Translations under genes and position numbers: made by a program
In this document: piece by piece, positions 45,052 through 54,122 of the stretch
Numbering within the stretch: position 1 is the stretch's first letter
Layout of the letters: each line of letters starts with the position of its first letter
The notes under the pieces: generated by a model
Databases searched by the model: none
What the model saw: the letters and a program-made list of their open reading frames with translations, nothing else
Told to the model about the DNA's origin: nothing
Origin: Candidatus Paracaedibacteraceae bacterium
GTDB lineage: Bacteria; Pseudomonadota; Alphaproteobacteria; Paracaedibacterales; Paracaedibacteraceae
Direction: 5' to 3'
Length of the DNA stretch: 64,000 bases
Assembly: GCA_019459505.1 (NCBI GenBank)
Contig: JAIBEV010000165.1
Coordinates: 62,001 to 126,000, forward strand

Positions 45052-46074
45052 ATGCCAGATAATCGATTCTATATTAATAAAGGACCATTTACATTAGCTC
45101 AAATTGCTGATTTTTTAAAATTGACGTTACATAATTGTTCTGATCCCTCGCTGGAAATCCAAGATTTATTGCCCTTACAGCAGGCAAAAGATAATAATTT
45201 AGCATGCTATCATAACCACAAATACCAACAAGAGTTTCAGGCTACACAGGCCGGTGCTTGCATTGTAGCTGAAGAGTTAGTTAGCCACGCCCCGACTCAC
45301 TTACCTTTATTAATATCAAAAACACCTTATCGAGATTATGCCCGTCTCTTATCCTTATTTTATGAAGAAAAAAAGCCAATCGTTAACATAAGTCCAACAG
45401 CAAGAATTGCACCCACAGCAAAAATTGGCCATAACTGCACTATTGGTGACTATGCAGTTATTGGCGAGTACGTAGAAATCGGTGAAAATGGCCGTATTGG
45501 CCCTCACTCTGTTATTGAGGCTCACTGCATAATTGGAAGCAATTGCCAAATAGAGTCCCATGTCAGCATTAGTAACAGTTTAATTGGAAACCATGTATCC
45601 ATTAAACCGGGGGCTAGAATTGGTCAACGCGGTTTTGGATTTGATATGGATGCAAAAGGCCATGTACCCGTCCCCCAGCTTGGTCGGGTTATTATTGGCG
45701 ATTATGTTGATATTGGAGCCAACACAACAATTGATAGAGGATCCAACGCAGACACAGAAATCCATAAAGGGGTTCGAATTGACAATCAAGTTATGATCGC
45801 CCATAACGTTATTATTGGTGACCATTCGGTCTTGGTCGCACAGGTTGGAATTGCGGGCAGCACACGTCTTGGAAAATTCGTTATTGCCGCAGGACAAGTA
45901 GGTATAGCCGGTCATTTAACAATTGGCGATAGTGTACAGATTGCCGCAAAATCTGGACTAATGCGCGACGTCGACGCTGGAGCAAAAGTTGCAGGCTATC
46001 CAGCCATTCCTATTCAAGAACACTTTAAACAAGTTGCCGTGTTGGCAAAATTAACAAAAACAAAAGGAAAATAA
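45052..46074 (+). CDS. lpxD: UDP-3-O-acylglucosamine N-acyltransferase
   Basis: Third step of lipid A synthesis: adds 3-hydroxyacyl to the amine of UDP-3-O-acylglucosamine. The 340-residue protein has an N-terminal uridine-binding region (LACYHNHKYQQEFQATQAGACIV), a left-handed beta helix of hexapeptide repeats (about 115-300: IAPTAKIGHNCTIGDYAVIG and so on), RIGQRGFGFDMD, and the catalytic-His region DNQVMIAHNVIIGDH. It follows skp by nine bases and precedes fabZ by three. Confidence 0.97.
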   Translation: MPDNRFYINKGPFTLAQIADFLKLTLHNCSDPSLEIQDLLPLQQAKDNNLACYHNHKYQQEFQATQAGACIVAEELVSHAPTHLPLLISKTPYRDYARLLSLFYEEKKPIVNISPTARIAPTAKIGHNCTIGDYAVIGEYVEIGENGRIGPHSVIEAHCIIGSNCQIESHVSISNSLIGNHVSIKPGARIGQRGFGFDMDAKGHVPVPQLGRVIIGDYVDIGANTTIDRGSNADTEIHKGVRIDNQVMIAHNVIIGDHSVLVAQVGIAGSTRLGKFVIAAGQVGIAGHLTIGDSVQIAAKSGLMRDVDAGAKVAGYPAIPIQEHFKQVAVLAKLTKTKGK

Positions 46075-46077
46075 ACA

Positions 46078-46530
46078 ATGACTGAAACAAGTCCCGATAT
46101 TTTGATTAACGAGATTATGGAGCTTATTCCCCATCGCATTCCAATGCTCTTGATTGATAAGGTAATAGATGTAAAGCTTGGTAAGAGTGCCACCGGTATC
46201 AAGAATGTCACTATGAATGAATGGTTTTTCCAGGGCCATTTTCCTGACCATCCTGTTATGCCAGGCGTTCTAATTATCGAGGCAATGGCTCAAGCTGCTG
46301 GCGTGCTGGTCACAAAATCTATGGGGCAAAATTCAGACGGAAAGATTGTTTATTTTATGTCAATTGAGGAAGCAAAATTCCGCAAACCTGTGGTTCCAGG
46401 AGATACTTTAAAACTTAAGGTGACACTGTTAAAATCTCGTGGCAGTATCTGGAAATTCAAGGGCGAAGCATGGGTGGAAGATGTGATGACTGATGAGGCA
46501 ATCTTTACGGCGATGATCGCAAACAAATAA
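46078..46530 (+). CDS. fabZ: 3-hydroxyacyl-ACP dehydratase FabZ
   Basis: Dehydrates 3-hydroxyacyl-ACP in fatty acid elongation and competes with LpxA/LpxD for the substrate. The 150-residue hot-dog protein has IMELIPHRIPMLLIDKVID, FFQGHFPDHPVMPGVLIIEAMAQAAG (catalytic His and Glu), YFMSIEEAKFRKPVVPGD and WKFKGEAWVED. It lies within the lpxD-fabZ-lpxA operon. Confidence 0.98.
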   Translation: MTETSPDILINEIMELIPHRIPMLLIDKVIDVKLGKSATGIKNVTMNEWFFQGHFPDHPVMPGVLIIEAMAQAAGVLVTKSMGQNSDGKIVYFMSIEEAKFRKPVVPGDTLKLKVTLLKSRGSIWKFKGEAWVEDVMTDEAIFTAMIANK

Positions 46531-46541
46531 GGTAGGTATAT

Positions 46542-47342
46542 ATGATTCATCCCACAACTATTATTGATCCGTCAGCCCAGATCGGAAAAAACTTCAAAGC
46601 TGGCCCTTTCTGTTATGTTGGACCTCACGTCATCATCGGAGATGACGTTGAACTTAAATCCCATGTCGTTCTTGAAGGCTACACCACCCTTGGTAACCGC
46701 AATATTATATACCCTTTTGCCTCGATTGGTCATATTCCCCAAGATAAAAAATATTCGGGAGAAATCACTTCTCTGGAAATTGGAGATGATAATATTATCC
46801 GTGAATATGTAACCATGCAACCGGGAACGGCTACTGATAGTAAAGTGACAAAAATTGGTAACCGCGGACTATTTATGGTAGGCACTCATATTGCTCATGA
46901 CTGTATTATTGGTGACGATGTGATTTTTGCCAACCATGCCACACTTGCAGGCCACGTAATGGTTGAAAACAATGTTATTATTGGTGGATTATCGGCTATT
47001 CATCAATTTGTACGTATCGGGGCTCATGCTATGATTGGTGGCATGTCTGGCGTTGAACATGATGTCATTCCCTACGGAATTGTTATTGGAGAGCGCGCAA
47101 GACTATCAGGTCTTAACCTTGTCGGCTTGAAACGACGTGGATTCTCTCAAAAATCAATTAATGCCTTAAGGGAAGCCTACAGGACTCTATTTACGCCTGA
47201 AACAACGGAAAAGGCTACAACATTCCAAGAACGCCTTTCTCTAATTAAAAATGAAAAGGCAGACATTCCGGAAATTGAGAGTCTTATCGAGTTTATTCAA
47301 GAGGAATCTCATCGCAACCTATGCATGCCGAAAGGTGGATGA
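46542..47342 (+). CDS. lpxA: UDP-N-acetylglucosamine acyltransferase
   Basis: First step of lipid A synthesis: 3-O-acylation of UDP-GlcNAc. The 266-residue protein starts IHPTTIIDPSAQIGKNFKAGPFCYVG and continues with hexapeptide repeats. It has the catalytic His in GTHIAHDCIIGDDVIFANHATLAGHV (about 112-137) and the IGGLSAIHQFVRIG block, then the helical C-terminus (LNLVGLKRRGFSQKSINALREAYRTLF). It overlaps lpxI by ATGA. Confidence 0.98.
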   Translation: MIHPTTIIDPSAQIGKNFKAGPFCYVGPHVIIGDDVELKSHVVLEGYTTLGNRNIIYPFASIGHIPQDKKYSGEITSLEIGDDNIIREYVTMQPGTATDSKVTKIGNRGLFMVGTHIAHDCIIGDDVIFANHATLAGHVMVENNVIIGGLSAIHQFVRIGAHAMIGGMSGVEHDVIPYGIVIGERARLSGLNLVGLKRRGFSQKSINALREAYRTLFTPETTEKATTFQERLSLIKNEKADIPEIESLIEFIQEESHRNLCMPKGG

Positions 47343-48160
47343 TGGTCCTCACACCAAGAGTTATTGGGCTTATTCCGGGACAAGGAGATTTACCTATCCG
47401 GATCATTGAACGCTGCCAAGCTCAAGACAATAAAATCGTAGCTGTTGCTTTGGAAAATCAAACACCCCCTGAAACGGTTAGCTCAATACCCCACATCTGG
47501 TTAAAGCTTGGAACCGTTGGGACGCTATTAACTTATTTGCGATCTCAAAATGTTACTCATATTGTGATGGCAGGCGCCATTAAACGACCCAGCTTATCTG
47601 AACTATCCTTGGACTGGACCGGAACAAAGCTTTTGGCAAAAATGGGGCTCACTTCTTTAGGTGACGATGGCGTTCTCACAGCTATTATTAAATATCTCGA
47701 AGAAGAAGGATTCACCGTCATAGCCGCTGATGAATTGTTAGACGATTTACTGATGCCCTCTCAATGCTTAACAACTGTCCATCCCTCTGATGTAGAACTC
47801 AATGATATTCAAATTGCACGTCAAGTTTTAAGTAAACTCGGTGAAGCGGATGTCGGCCAAGCTTTAGTTATTCAACAAGGGCTAATTTTAGGCGTTGAAG
47901 CAATCGAAGGCACAGAAAACTTAGTTAATCGGGTTCAGAGCTATCGTCGAGAGGGAAGCAAACCTATTTTGGTAAAAATGGCTAAACCTCAGCAAACTCT
48001 TAAGGTTGATTTACCGACTATCGGTCTACAAACAGTCGAACAATGTATTAAGAATAATTTTGCTGGTATTGCTGTAGAAGCAGGAAAAACTCAAATCCTT
48101 AAGCAAGAGGAAGCGGTGGCGCTGGCGAATAAAGAAAAAATATTTATTTTTGGCTTTTAA
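47339..48160 (+). CDS. lpxI: UDP-2,3-diacylglucosamine pyrophosphatase LpxI
   Basis: Hydrolyses UDP-2,3-diacylglucosamine to lipid X; LpxI replaces LpxH in many alphaproteobacteria. The 273-residue protein shows IGLIPGQGDLPIRIIERC, IVMAGAIKRPSLSELSLDW, SLGDDGVLTAIIKYLEEEGF, QALVIQQGLILGVEAIEGTENL and GSKPILVKMAKPQQTLKVDLPTIGLQTVE. I choose ATG 47339, whose ATGA overlaps the lpxA stop; the next codon (47342) is also ATG. lpxB, often next, is absent here. Confidence 0.95.
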   Translation: MMVLTPRVIGLIPGQGDLPIRIIERCQAQDNKIVAVALENQTPPETVSSIPHIWLKLGTVGTLLTYLRSQNVTHIVMAGAIKRPSLSELSLDWTGTKLLAKMGLTSLGDDGVLTAIIKYLEEEGFTVIAADELLDDLLMPSQCLTTVHPSDVELNDIQIARQVLSKLGEADVGQALVIQQGLILGVEAIEGTENLVNRVQSYRREGSKPILVKMAKPQQTLKVDLPTIGLQTVEQCIKNNFAGIAVEAGKTQILKQEEAVALANKEKIFIFGF

Positions 48161-48384
48161 ACCTGGCTTTAAATGCCATAAAATCCCCAGCTAAAATATA
48201 AACCTATCGCAATCTTATAGAAGATCGATTATATCATATAAAGGAATTGCTAAGACAACGCTAAGTTAACTCTAAAAGGCTCTGACCCTTGGATAAGATA
48301 GTAAATCAATAAATTATTGTAGGATAACTCCCTGAAATAATAAGGACGTACGAACAGTGGGGAGCGACTAGATAGGATAATAAC

Positions 48385-49479
48385 ATGACACAGAAGCAAA
48401 GTATAATTGGTATCGCCCGTGACGCCCTAGAAAAAGAATTTATTGATGCAGGAATTCCAAAATTTAGGACAAAGCAAATTTGGCATTGGCTCTATTTTCA
48501 AGGAGTACGCTCCTTTGAAGACATGCCTAATATACCTAAGGATCTCCGTCAGAAACTAAGTGATTCTTATATTATTCATCGCCCCGAAATAACCAAAGCC
48601 CTTGTTTCAGTTGATGGCACCCAAAAATGGTTACTGAAATTTGCTGACGGTGAAGAAGCAGAATGTGTTCATATTCCGGAAGTTGATCGTGGAACAATCT
48701 GTATTTCCTCCCAAGTTGGCTGTACCCTCACTTGTAAATTCTGCCACACAGGCACACAAAAACTTGTCCGCAATCTCACATCCTCTGAAATTGTCGGACA
48801 AATGATGGTGGGCCGTGATGCTTTTAATGAGTGGCCTACCCCCTCTAGCAATCGTCATGTTTCCAATATCGTCATGATGGGAATGGGTGAACCCTTGTAC
48901 AATTTTGACAATGTGGCTAAAGCTTTAAAGATCATTATGGATCCCGAGGGAATTTCTTTATCGAAACGCAAAATCACTCTGTCAACGAGTGGCGTGGTTC
49001 CCCTGATGGATCGATGCGGCGAAGAAATTGGTGTTAACTTAGCTGTATCCTTACATGCTGTCCGTGATGATTTGCGCAATACATTAGTTCCCTTAAATAA
49101 AAAATACCCTCTTAAAGATTTGATAGATGCTTGTCGTCGCTATCCAAGCGTTAACAATGCTAACCGCATCACTTTTGAATATGTCATGTTAAAAGGCATT
49201 AATGATACAAATGCAGATGCTAAAGAGTTGGTAAGATTAATTCGTGGCATTCCAGCAAAAATTAATCTGATTCCCTTCAATCCTTGGCCAGGTTCGGATT
49301 ATGAATGTTCTACACCAGAACGGATTGCAGCCTTTTCTGATATTGTTTTCAAAGCTGGCTATTCATCTCCTGTCCGCACCCCACGAGGTCGTGATATTTT
49401 AGCTGCTTGTGGACAATTAAAGTCTGAGAGTGTTCGTCAGTCCAAGAGTTTACTCTCCCCTCTCCAGGTGAATCCCTAA
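48385..49479 (+). CDS. rlmN: Dual-specificity 23S rRNA/tRNA methyltransferase RlmN
   Basis: Radical-SAM enzyme that methylates C2 of A2503 in 23S rRNA and A37 in some tRNAs. The 364-residue protein has [19 protein letters not shown], the cluster-binding [19 protein letters not shown] (C-x3-C-x2-C), [48 protein letters not shown] and the catalytic [15 protein letters not shown] (Cys near the C-terminus). It stands alone, convergent with fliS. The 224-base leader has no other gene. Confidence 0.97.
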   Translation: MTQKQSIIGIARDALEKEFIDAGIPKFRTKQIWHWLYFQGVRSFEDMPNIPKDLRQKLSDSYIIHRPEITKALVSVDGTQKWLLKFADGEEAECVHIPEVDRGTICISSQVGCTLTCKFCHTGTQKLVRNLTSSEIVGQMMVGRDAFNEWPTPSSNRHVSNIVMMGMGEPLYNFDNVAKALKIIMDPEGISLSKRKITLSTSGVVPLMDRCGEEIGVNLAVSLHAVRDDLRNTLVPLNKKYPLKDLIDACRRYPSVNNANRITFEYVMLKGINDTNADAKELVRLIRGIPAKINLIPFNPWPGSDYECSTPERIAAFSDIVFKAGYSSPVRTPRGRDILAACGQLKSESVRQSKSLLSPLQVNP

Positions 49480-49487
49480 ACCAAATT

Positions 49488-49913
49488 TTAGGCATCCATA
49501 CTCATCGATTCAGATACCATAGGCAGGGTGGTGGTATTAGACGCCACTTTATGACTATCCGCGAGACGCCAAATAGAAGCCATTTCCGAAAGCGCAATTT
49601 GAACTTGTTCACACAAAGCAGCATCCTCTTTTAAGCTAACCTCTAATAAGAAGGCTACTATATTATTGAAGAAATTGCTTATTTCACCGACTTCCGGCGA
49701 TCGATCAACCGCTAAAGAGGATTGTATGGAGCTGATAATCACCATAACTTTGTCAATACAGTGATGGCGCTGCTCGTAATCTTTGGTTTCAATAGCGACC
49801 TTTGCCCGACGCAATAGGCCAACACAATGATCCAGCAATATAGCAACTTGAACCATTTTAGATGCAGTGATTGCCTCTGCTTTATGGTAGTGGCGCATTT
49901 GTGCGTTGTACAT
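49488..49913 (-). CDS. fliS: Flagellin export chaperone FliS
   Basis: A 141-residue helical protein that fits FliS, which binds the flagellin C-terminus and keeps it unfolded before export. It begins MYNAQMRHYHKAEAITASKMVQVAILLDHCVGLLRRAKVAI, similar to the FliS start (Y-x-x-Q-x3-A...VxLL-x-GA). The start is ATG 49913 because AGGAGAG lies just upstream. It follows fliD by ten bases and lies in the same cluster as two flagellins. The C-terminal 30 residues (SHKVASNTTTL) are poorly conserved. Confidence 0.85.
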   Translation of the reverse strand: MYNAQMRHYHKAEAITASKMVQVAILLDHCVGLLRRAKVAIETKDYEQRHHCIDKVMVIISSIQSSLAVDRSPEVGEISNFFNNIVAFLLEVSLKEDAALCEQVQIALSEMASIWRLADSHKVASNTTTLPMVSESMSMDA

Positions 49914-49923
49914 AATTTCTCTC

Positions 49924-52068
49924 CTATCTATTAGCCTTATTGAAGGAATCAATCATGCTCATGATATTTTCTAACTCTATGGTTGCCTCATATACCACTT
50001 TAAATTCCTTTTCTAAACGGGCTGCCTCTGTTTTGGTATTCGCTTCAATTTTATCAATAATTTTTTTCTGAGATTCATTTTTCTTATTGTAATTATCAAT
50101 CTCACCAAAGATGGTCCCCTTTTTTTTACCTGTTTTAGAGTCTAAGTTTTCATCCAATCTAAGGCTACACTCATTATCCACCTGAGCCATACGACCTTGG
50201 GTTACCTTTATCTCCGCGCTACTTGAAGCATTATCATTGAGCGTTCCATCAAATCGTACTGTAAGTCCATGTAATAAGTTGGTCTTCCCATCCGAATCTT
50301 TGCTAGCTGTGATCGTTATCATTCCCCCAGTGGTAGTGACAGTCGCAGGATAGACAACTGAATCCAGCGTAAAGGTTGCTGTTGCTTTGCCTGCTGTATC
50401 TTTAGAAACATTAACAGTAATAGGTTTTCCTGCCACATTTGCAGGGAGCTTGGTTGGTAAATCAACGACTTTAAAGTCACTATTACTGACAGTAACGGTG
50501 TTTGTTAACAGCTTCTTAATATCCGAGTAACTGTTGCTAATCGCTGTGCTAAAATCAGTATCATTCTCAAAACGCAAAGATCCGTCAGGCTGAAGTTTTA
50601 TTCCCATAATATTGAGGGCAGTTGTACTAGAAGATTCTTTGGTTGTTAAGGATACCCCTGCAGTCTCCCCCGTTAAGGCAGATTTAATAGCTGACATAGT
50701 GTTACGAGCATAAATATTTCCATATAAATCTGCCCCTTCTGCTGCACTTACATTTTTACCATCCGCACTTGTTTTGGATTTAGTTTGGTCACTGTAAAAG
50801 GAATTTAGGTCATTATAGGCGGTCATAAGCTCAATAAATGTTTTAGCAAACTGATCTTTGTCTTCAATTACAGCCCCTTGAACCGTCGTCGTCGAGGAGG
50901 CAGATTTTAGATTTAGAGTAACACCAGTTATGATGTCTGAAATCGTATTTGATCTCTTTTTATAAGAAGTTCCATCCACTGTAATGTTAGCGCACAGATC
51001 ATTAAAGTCTGCCGCTGGGCTATTTAAACCTAAAGTCTTGGCTATTTCATTTGTATCGCTTATGGTAACGGTATTTCCATTTGTCGCTTCTAGTTTTATT
51101 TGGTATTTACTAGGGATCGAATAATACGCTAAATCATAACTTGCTTTTACACCCGTCGTCCCGGTTTGGTCGTTAATTGCAGCAACAACATCTTTTAATG
51201 TCATTGTTTGGTCTATGGAAATACTTTGGCTCGCTCCGTTTTGGGTCCCAATCGTAAGACTGCCACCCAACTTTAATGCTGTCGCCTCATCCGCTGCCTC
51301 TAATATCCCACAAATTTTGTTACTTGTTGTTTGGGAAAATCCAAGATCTGTTAAAGGGGTACCGGAAGTTGTTTGGAGCACAATGGGCTCTCCGCTCACT
51401 TGGGCTTTAAGTTTGAGTTCAAAAGTACTGATAGTACCAATTGAAGCAAGGGATACATCCGCACTGACTTTGGTATCCGCTGATACTGCATTAATAGCAT
51501 TCTGGATATCAGCAAGCGACATCGTGTCAGTAATATCAATAGTTTTTGCGGTACCCGCCGTCGTTCCAATTGAAAAAGTTCCCGTCTTATTCAGCTTTTG
51601 ATTCATACCCGTGGTTTGAATCGTCCCCTTTTTCATATCGGACGTGGCCAATTGTTCCACCGTCATAGAAAAAGAACCAAGCAGAGCACTCTCGGACGCT
51701 GATATATTCACTATTTCTGTGTAATTCTGACCAGTTGAGGTGGTGGCTGTGACTCCATGTTGTTGAAAAGCATTGTTAGTTACACGCGGCTGAGTACTGG
51801 AAACTCGATTCGCCATGGTTTTGGCTAAATCTTGTACGGCTATTAATTTCGTCTGAAAAGTTGATAAAGCAGCTAATGTTTTAGTATTTTTATCAATTTT
51901 ATCCTGATAGGGTTTCTCTTGTGTTTTTCTTGCCTCCTTAACAGCGGAAATATATTCGTCAATATCAAGGCCTGCTACTTTTTGTGATATTTTTGCGGTA
52001 TTGGTATCTTTGTCAACGACAACTTTACCAATCCCCATTCCATAGTCACTACGAACACTGCCTACCAT
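49924..52068 (-). CDS. fliD: Flagellar filament cap protein FliD
   Basis: FliD caps the filament and folds arriving flagellin. The 714-residue protein has an N-terminal domain (GLDIDEYISAVKEARKTQEKPYQDKIDKNTKTLAALSTFQTKL, about 29-71), long Thr/Ser-rich central domains with two flagellin-hook IN-type stretches (MSLADIQNAINAVS and MTLKDVVAAINDQTG), the FliD_C region (AKTFIELMTAYNDLNSFYSDQ) and a C-terminal coiled coil. It is longer than the E. coli protein, mainly by central insertions. The start follows GAGG. Confidence 0.93.
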   Translation of the reverse strand: MVGSVRSDYGMGIGKVVVDKDTNTAKISQKVAGLDIDEYISAVKEARKTQEKPYQDKIDKNTKTLAALSTFQTKLIAVQDLAKTMANRVSSTQPRVTNNAFQQHGVTATTSTGQNYTEIVNISASESALLGSFSMTVEQLATSDMKKGTIQTTGMNQKLNKTGTFSIGTTAGTAKTIDITDTMSLADIQNAINAVSADTKVSADVSLASIGTISTFELKLKAQVSGEPIVLQTTSGTPLTDLGFSQTTSNKICGILEAADEATALKLGGSLTIGTQNGASQSISIDQTMTLKDVVAAINDQTGTTGVKASYDLAYYSIPSKYQIKLEATNGNTVTISDTNEIAKTLGLNSPAADFNDLCANITVDGTSYKKRSNTISDIITGVTLNLKSASSTTTVQGAVIEDKDQFAKTFIELMTAYNDLNSFYSDQTKSKTSADGKNVSAAEGADLYGNIYARNTMSAIKSALTGETAGVSLTTKESSSTTALNIMGIKLQPDGSLRFENDTDFSTAISNSYSDIKKLLTNTVTVSNSDFKVVDLPTKLPANVAGKPITVNVSKDTAGKATATFTLDSVVYPATVTTTGGMITITASKDSDGKTNLLHGLTVRFDGTLNDNASSSAEIKVTQGRMAQVDNECSLRLDENLDSKTGKKKGTIFGEIDNYNKKNESQKKIIDKIEANTKTEAARLEKEFKVVYEATIELENIMSMIDSFNKANR

Positions 52069-52092
52069 TTTTGCCTCAATACCTAACTTTAA

Positions 52093-52116
52093 AATTGGAG
52101 GAGAATGTGCTCCCCC
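52093..52116 (-). terminator. Terminator-like hairpin between flagellin 1 and fliD
   Basis: On the minus strand GGGGGAG and CTCCTCC enclose a six-base loop, followed by AATTTTAAAG. The T run is weak, so partial read-through into fliD-fliS is plausible. Confidence 0.6.
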
Positions 52117-52126
52117 GCATTAATAT

Positions 52127-53629
52127 TTATCGAACTTGTTGGACCATTTCAGTCAACTGTGATTGTTCATTTAATGCTTGGGTAAATACTGAGTTTGCAA
52201 CTTGTGCTAGACCTTTAAAGCGCTGCAAAGTCATCATTGACTCAGCAATATTAGCATCAATAAAGGTAGATCGAGCTGCTGTTTGGTTTTGAATGCTAAT
52301 CATCAGAGTGTCAGCCATAAAGCCAAGTTGACTTGCTTTTCCACCAAGTTCCGCAATCATAGAACCAACTTGATCCTGGGCGGCGTCAATTTTTAGAGAG
52401 GTATTTTGTGCATCGCTCATTGTTAAAATGGTATTTCCCTCTAATTTTAAAGCCGCTGCGGTCGCCCCTTTGAAAGTGACAGATAGCATATCTGTTGCTT
52501 TTTCACCATATTGGAACGCCTGGACAATTTGTGTTCCTGCAACAATGTTATAAGTTTCCTGGGCCAAATTAGCGGTCATATCGAACGCATTTAAAGCCAA
52601 ACTGATACCATTGGAAAAGGATACTGTTGTCGCAATTGAGGTGGAATCAACATAACTTGCTTTATCAATAATGGATGTATAATACTCTGTACCGCGCGAT
52701 ACTCGAAACGTACCTTTAAAAGTTGTGGCATCATAATCATAGGTCAAAGCCCATGTACCAGCATTTGTACCCGACCCAGCCGATAAGGTTACTGCACCAC
52801 CTGTAACAACAGCGCTGTTCGTACTCAAAGATGTAAAAGATGCCCGGGTTAAACCGGCACCAATTCCCAACGTTCCTCGTAATGCTGCTTGAAAAGTGGC
52901 GGCATCCGTAATAGCAGTCGTCGTAGCGTCATAATCTAAACTGATAGAACTGCCCGGATCAGAAACGCTAACAAGAGTTAATGCTCCCCCTCCTACTGGT
53001 GCTCCAACCGATGCCTTGAAAGTTTGATCACTAATTACAACAGTTACATCATAAAGTCCTTTATTGGCTGTAACTGTTGCGTCAACCGCATATCCCGTAA
53101 TATTTCCTTGGCTATTAGGTCCATTCATGATCCCTGCAAAAGCATTAGCTACGTTTAAAAGCCCAGTTGCTGTTTCTGCAACAGCTCCACTCGGAGTCGC
53201 ACCCGCTGCCCCGCCTGAGAAGAGAGAAACTCCACCCCACCGCGCATTATTTGCATTGATTGTCACCTGAGCCACAAGTTGCTGAAACTCATCGTTCATC
53301 ATCTTGCGCTCGCCATCGCCAACCGAATTCGTATTGGCCTTAACCGTCAATTCTTTCATACGAGTTAAAATTTCTTGCGTTGCGCCTAAGGAGCCGGTCG
53401 CCATCTGAATCATAGCTGTGGCTTGAGAGACGTTGGAACTCGCTTGAATAAGCGACTGCACGTTTGCTGTTAAGCGATAGCCAACCGCCGAGGATGATGG
53501 ATCATAAGATGGGTTAGATGCCTTTGATCCCGATGCAAGCTCTTCTGTTGCGCGGGTTGCTTTACTAGTGTTAATTTCTAAATAGCGTTTGGCTGCATTT
53601 GCTCCAAGGTTTGTTGCTGCTGAAACCAT
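52127..53629 (-). CDS. Flagellin 1
   Basis: A 500-residue flagellin. The conserved N-terminal D0/D1 region includes LEINTSKATRATEELASGSK, VGYRLTANVQSLIQASSNVSQATAMIQMATGSLG and ELTVKANTNSVGDGERKMMNDEFQQL. The centre is Thr/Ala/Ser/Gly-rich and variable. The C-terminal D0/D1 region has FMADTLMISIQNQTAARSTFIDANIAESMMTLQRFKGLAQVANSVF. The protein is about 80% alike by eye to the flagellin at 54123-55628, with most change in the middle. No signal peptide, as expected for type III export. It has a sigma-54 promoter and an upstream element pair. Confidence 0.95.
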   Translation of the reverse strand: MVSAATNLGANAAKRYLEINTSKATRATEELASGSKASNPSYDPSSSAVGYRLTANVQSLIQASSNVSQATAMIQMATGSLGATQEILTRMKELTVKANTNSVGDGERKMMNDEFQQLVAQVTINANNARWGGVSLFSGGAAGATPSGAVAETATGLLNVANAFAGIMNGPNSQGNITGYAVDATVTANKGLYDVTVVISDQTFKASVGAPVGGGALTLVSVSDPGSSISLDYDATTTAITDAATFQAALRGTLGIGAGLTRASFTSLSTNSAVVTGGAVTLSAGSGTNAGTWALTYDYDATTFKGTFRVSRGTEYYTSIIDKASYVDSTSIATTVSFSNGISLALNAFDMTANLAQETYNIVAGTQIVQAFQYGEKATDMLSVTFKGATAAALKLEGNTILTMSDAQNTSLKIDAAQDQVGSMIAELGGKASQLGFMADTLMISIQNQTAARSTFIDANIAESMMTLQRFKGLAQVANSVFTQALNEQSQLTEMVQQVR

Positions 53630-53705
53630 TTTTTACCTCTTCCACTTCTTGTGCCCAAACTTACCCACCATGGGCAAGTGTAAAAATGTATCTGCCTAAG
53701 AGAAA

Positions 53706-53721
53706 GCAAATGCTGTGCCAA
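53706..53721 (-). promoter_or_regulatory. Sigma-54 promoter of flagellin 1
   Basis: On the minus strand TTGGCAC, five bases and TTTGC/TTGCT match the -24/-12 consensus TGGCAC-N5-TTGC(A/T). The -12 GC lies about 77 bases before the flagellin 1 start codon. Confidence 0.85.
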
Positions 53722-53799
53722 GTTCAAAAAATGGGGGAAAATAAGGCATCTCAGAAGAGACAATCACTAAACTTAGCTATATTTAAATAAAATTTTATA

Positions 53800-53852
53800 G
53801 GAAAATTTTGCCTATAAATTTAAGTTAAAAAAGGTAAGAGGAAAATTTTGCC
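53800..53852 (-). promoter_or_regulatory. Upstream element pair of flagellin 1
   Basis: Two identical 13-base copies of GGAAAATTTTGCC (plus-strand reading) at 53800-53812 and 53840-53852, forty bases apart. They start 171 and 211 bases before the flagellin 1 start codon and 79 bases upstream of its -24 box, a usual distance for a sigma-54 activator. Related copies occur at the same distances in front of flagellin 2. Confidence 0.7.
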
Positions 53853-54080
53853 TATAGTTTTGCTAAAGATTATCCCATAAAGAGAAAAATTTTTTCTGTT
53901 TTTTAGTCTTGTGAAAGACGTGACCAACCTCTTTATTAAGGTAAAAGTTGACAGTTTTATAGAGAATTAAAATTTAATTTAAATAAAGTTTGTATAGAGA
54001 AAATTTATAGCTCTGATAACAAGGCGGCTTTCAAAAAATGAAACACATTTTATCCACATTTAAAAAAATACTTTAGTTCA

Positions 54081-54105
54081 AAAAAAAGGGGAGGTTTCCC
54101 TCCCC
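54081..54105 (-). terminator. Terminator after flagellin 2
   Basis: On the minus strand GGGGAGG, a four-base loop and CCTCCCC, followed by seven T. It lies just past the stop codon of flagellin 2 and separates it from flagellin 1. Confidence 0.92.
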
Positions 54106-54122
54106 TTTTGATTTATGCTCTA

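Noticed and set aside
45580-45915. 111-residue minus-strand frame rich in Asn and Cys inside lpxD
   Set aside because: It is opposite the hexapeptide repeats of lpxD, which create regular codons on the other strand. No ribosome site.
48161-48384. Gap before rlmN considered for a tRNA or small RNA
   Set aside because: No cloverleaf with T-loop GGTTCGAATCC-type sequence and no strong hairpin with a T run. No tRNA was found anywhere in the window.
51215-51601. 128-residue plus-strand frame inside fliD
   Set aside because: Opposite strand of a well supported fliD; no ribosome site or family.
53722-53799. IHF site between the flagellin 1 promoter and its upstream elements
   Set aside because: I looked for WATCAA-N4-TTR on both strands and found only a poor match near 53761, so IHF looping is not supported by sequence alone.
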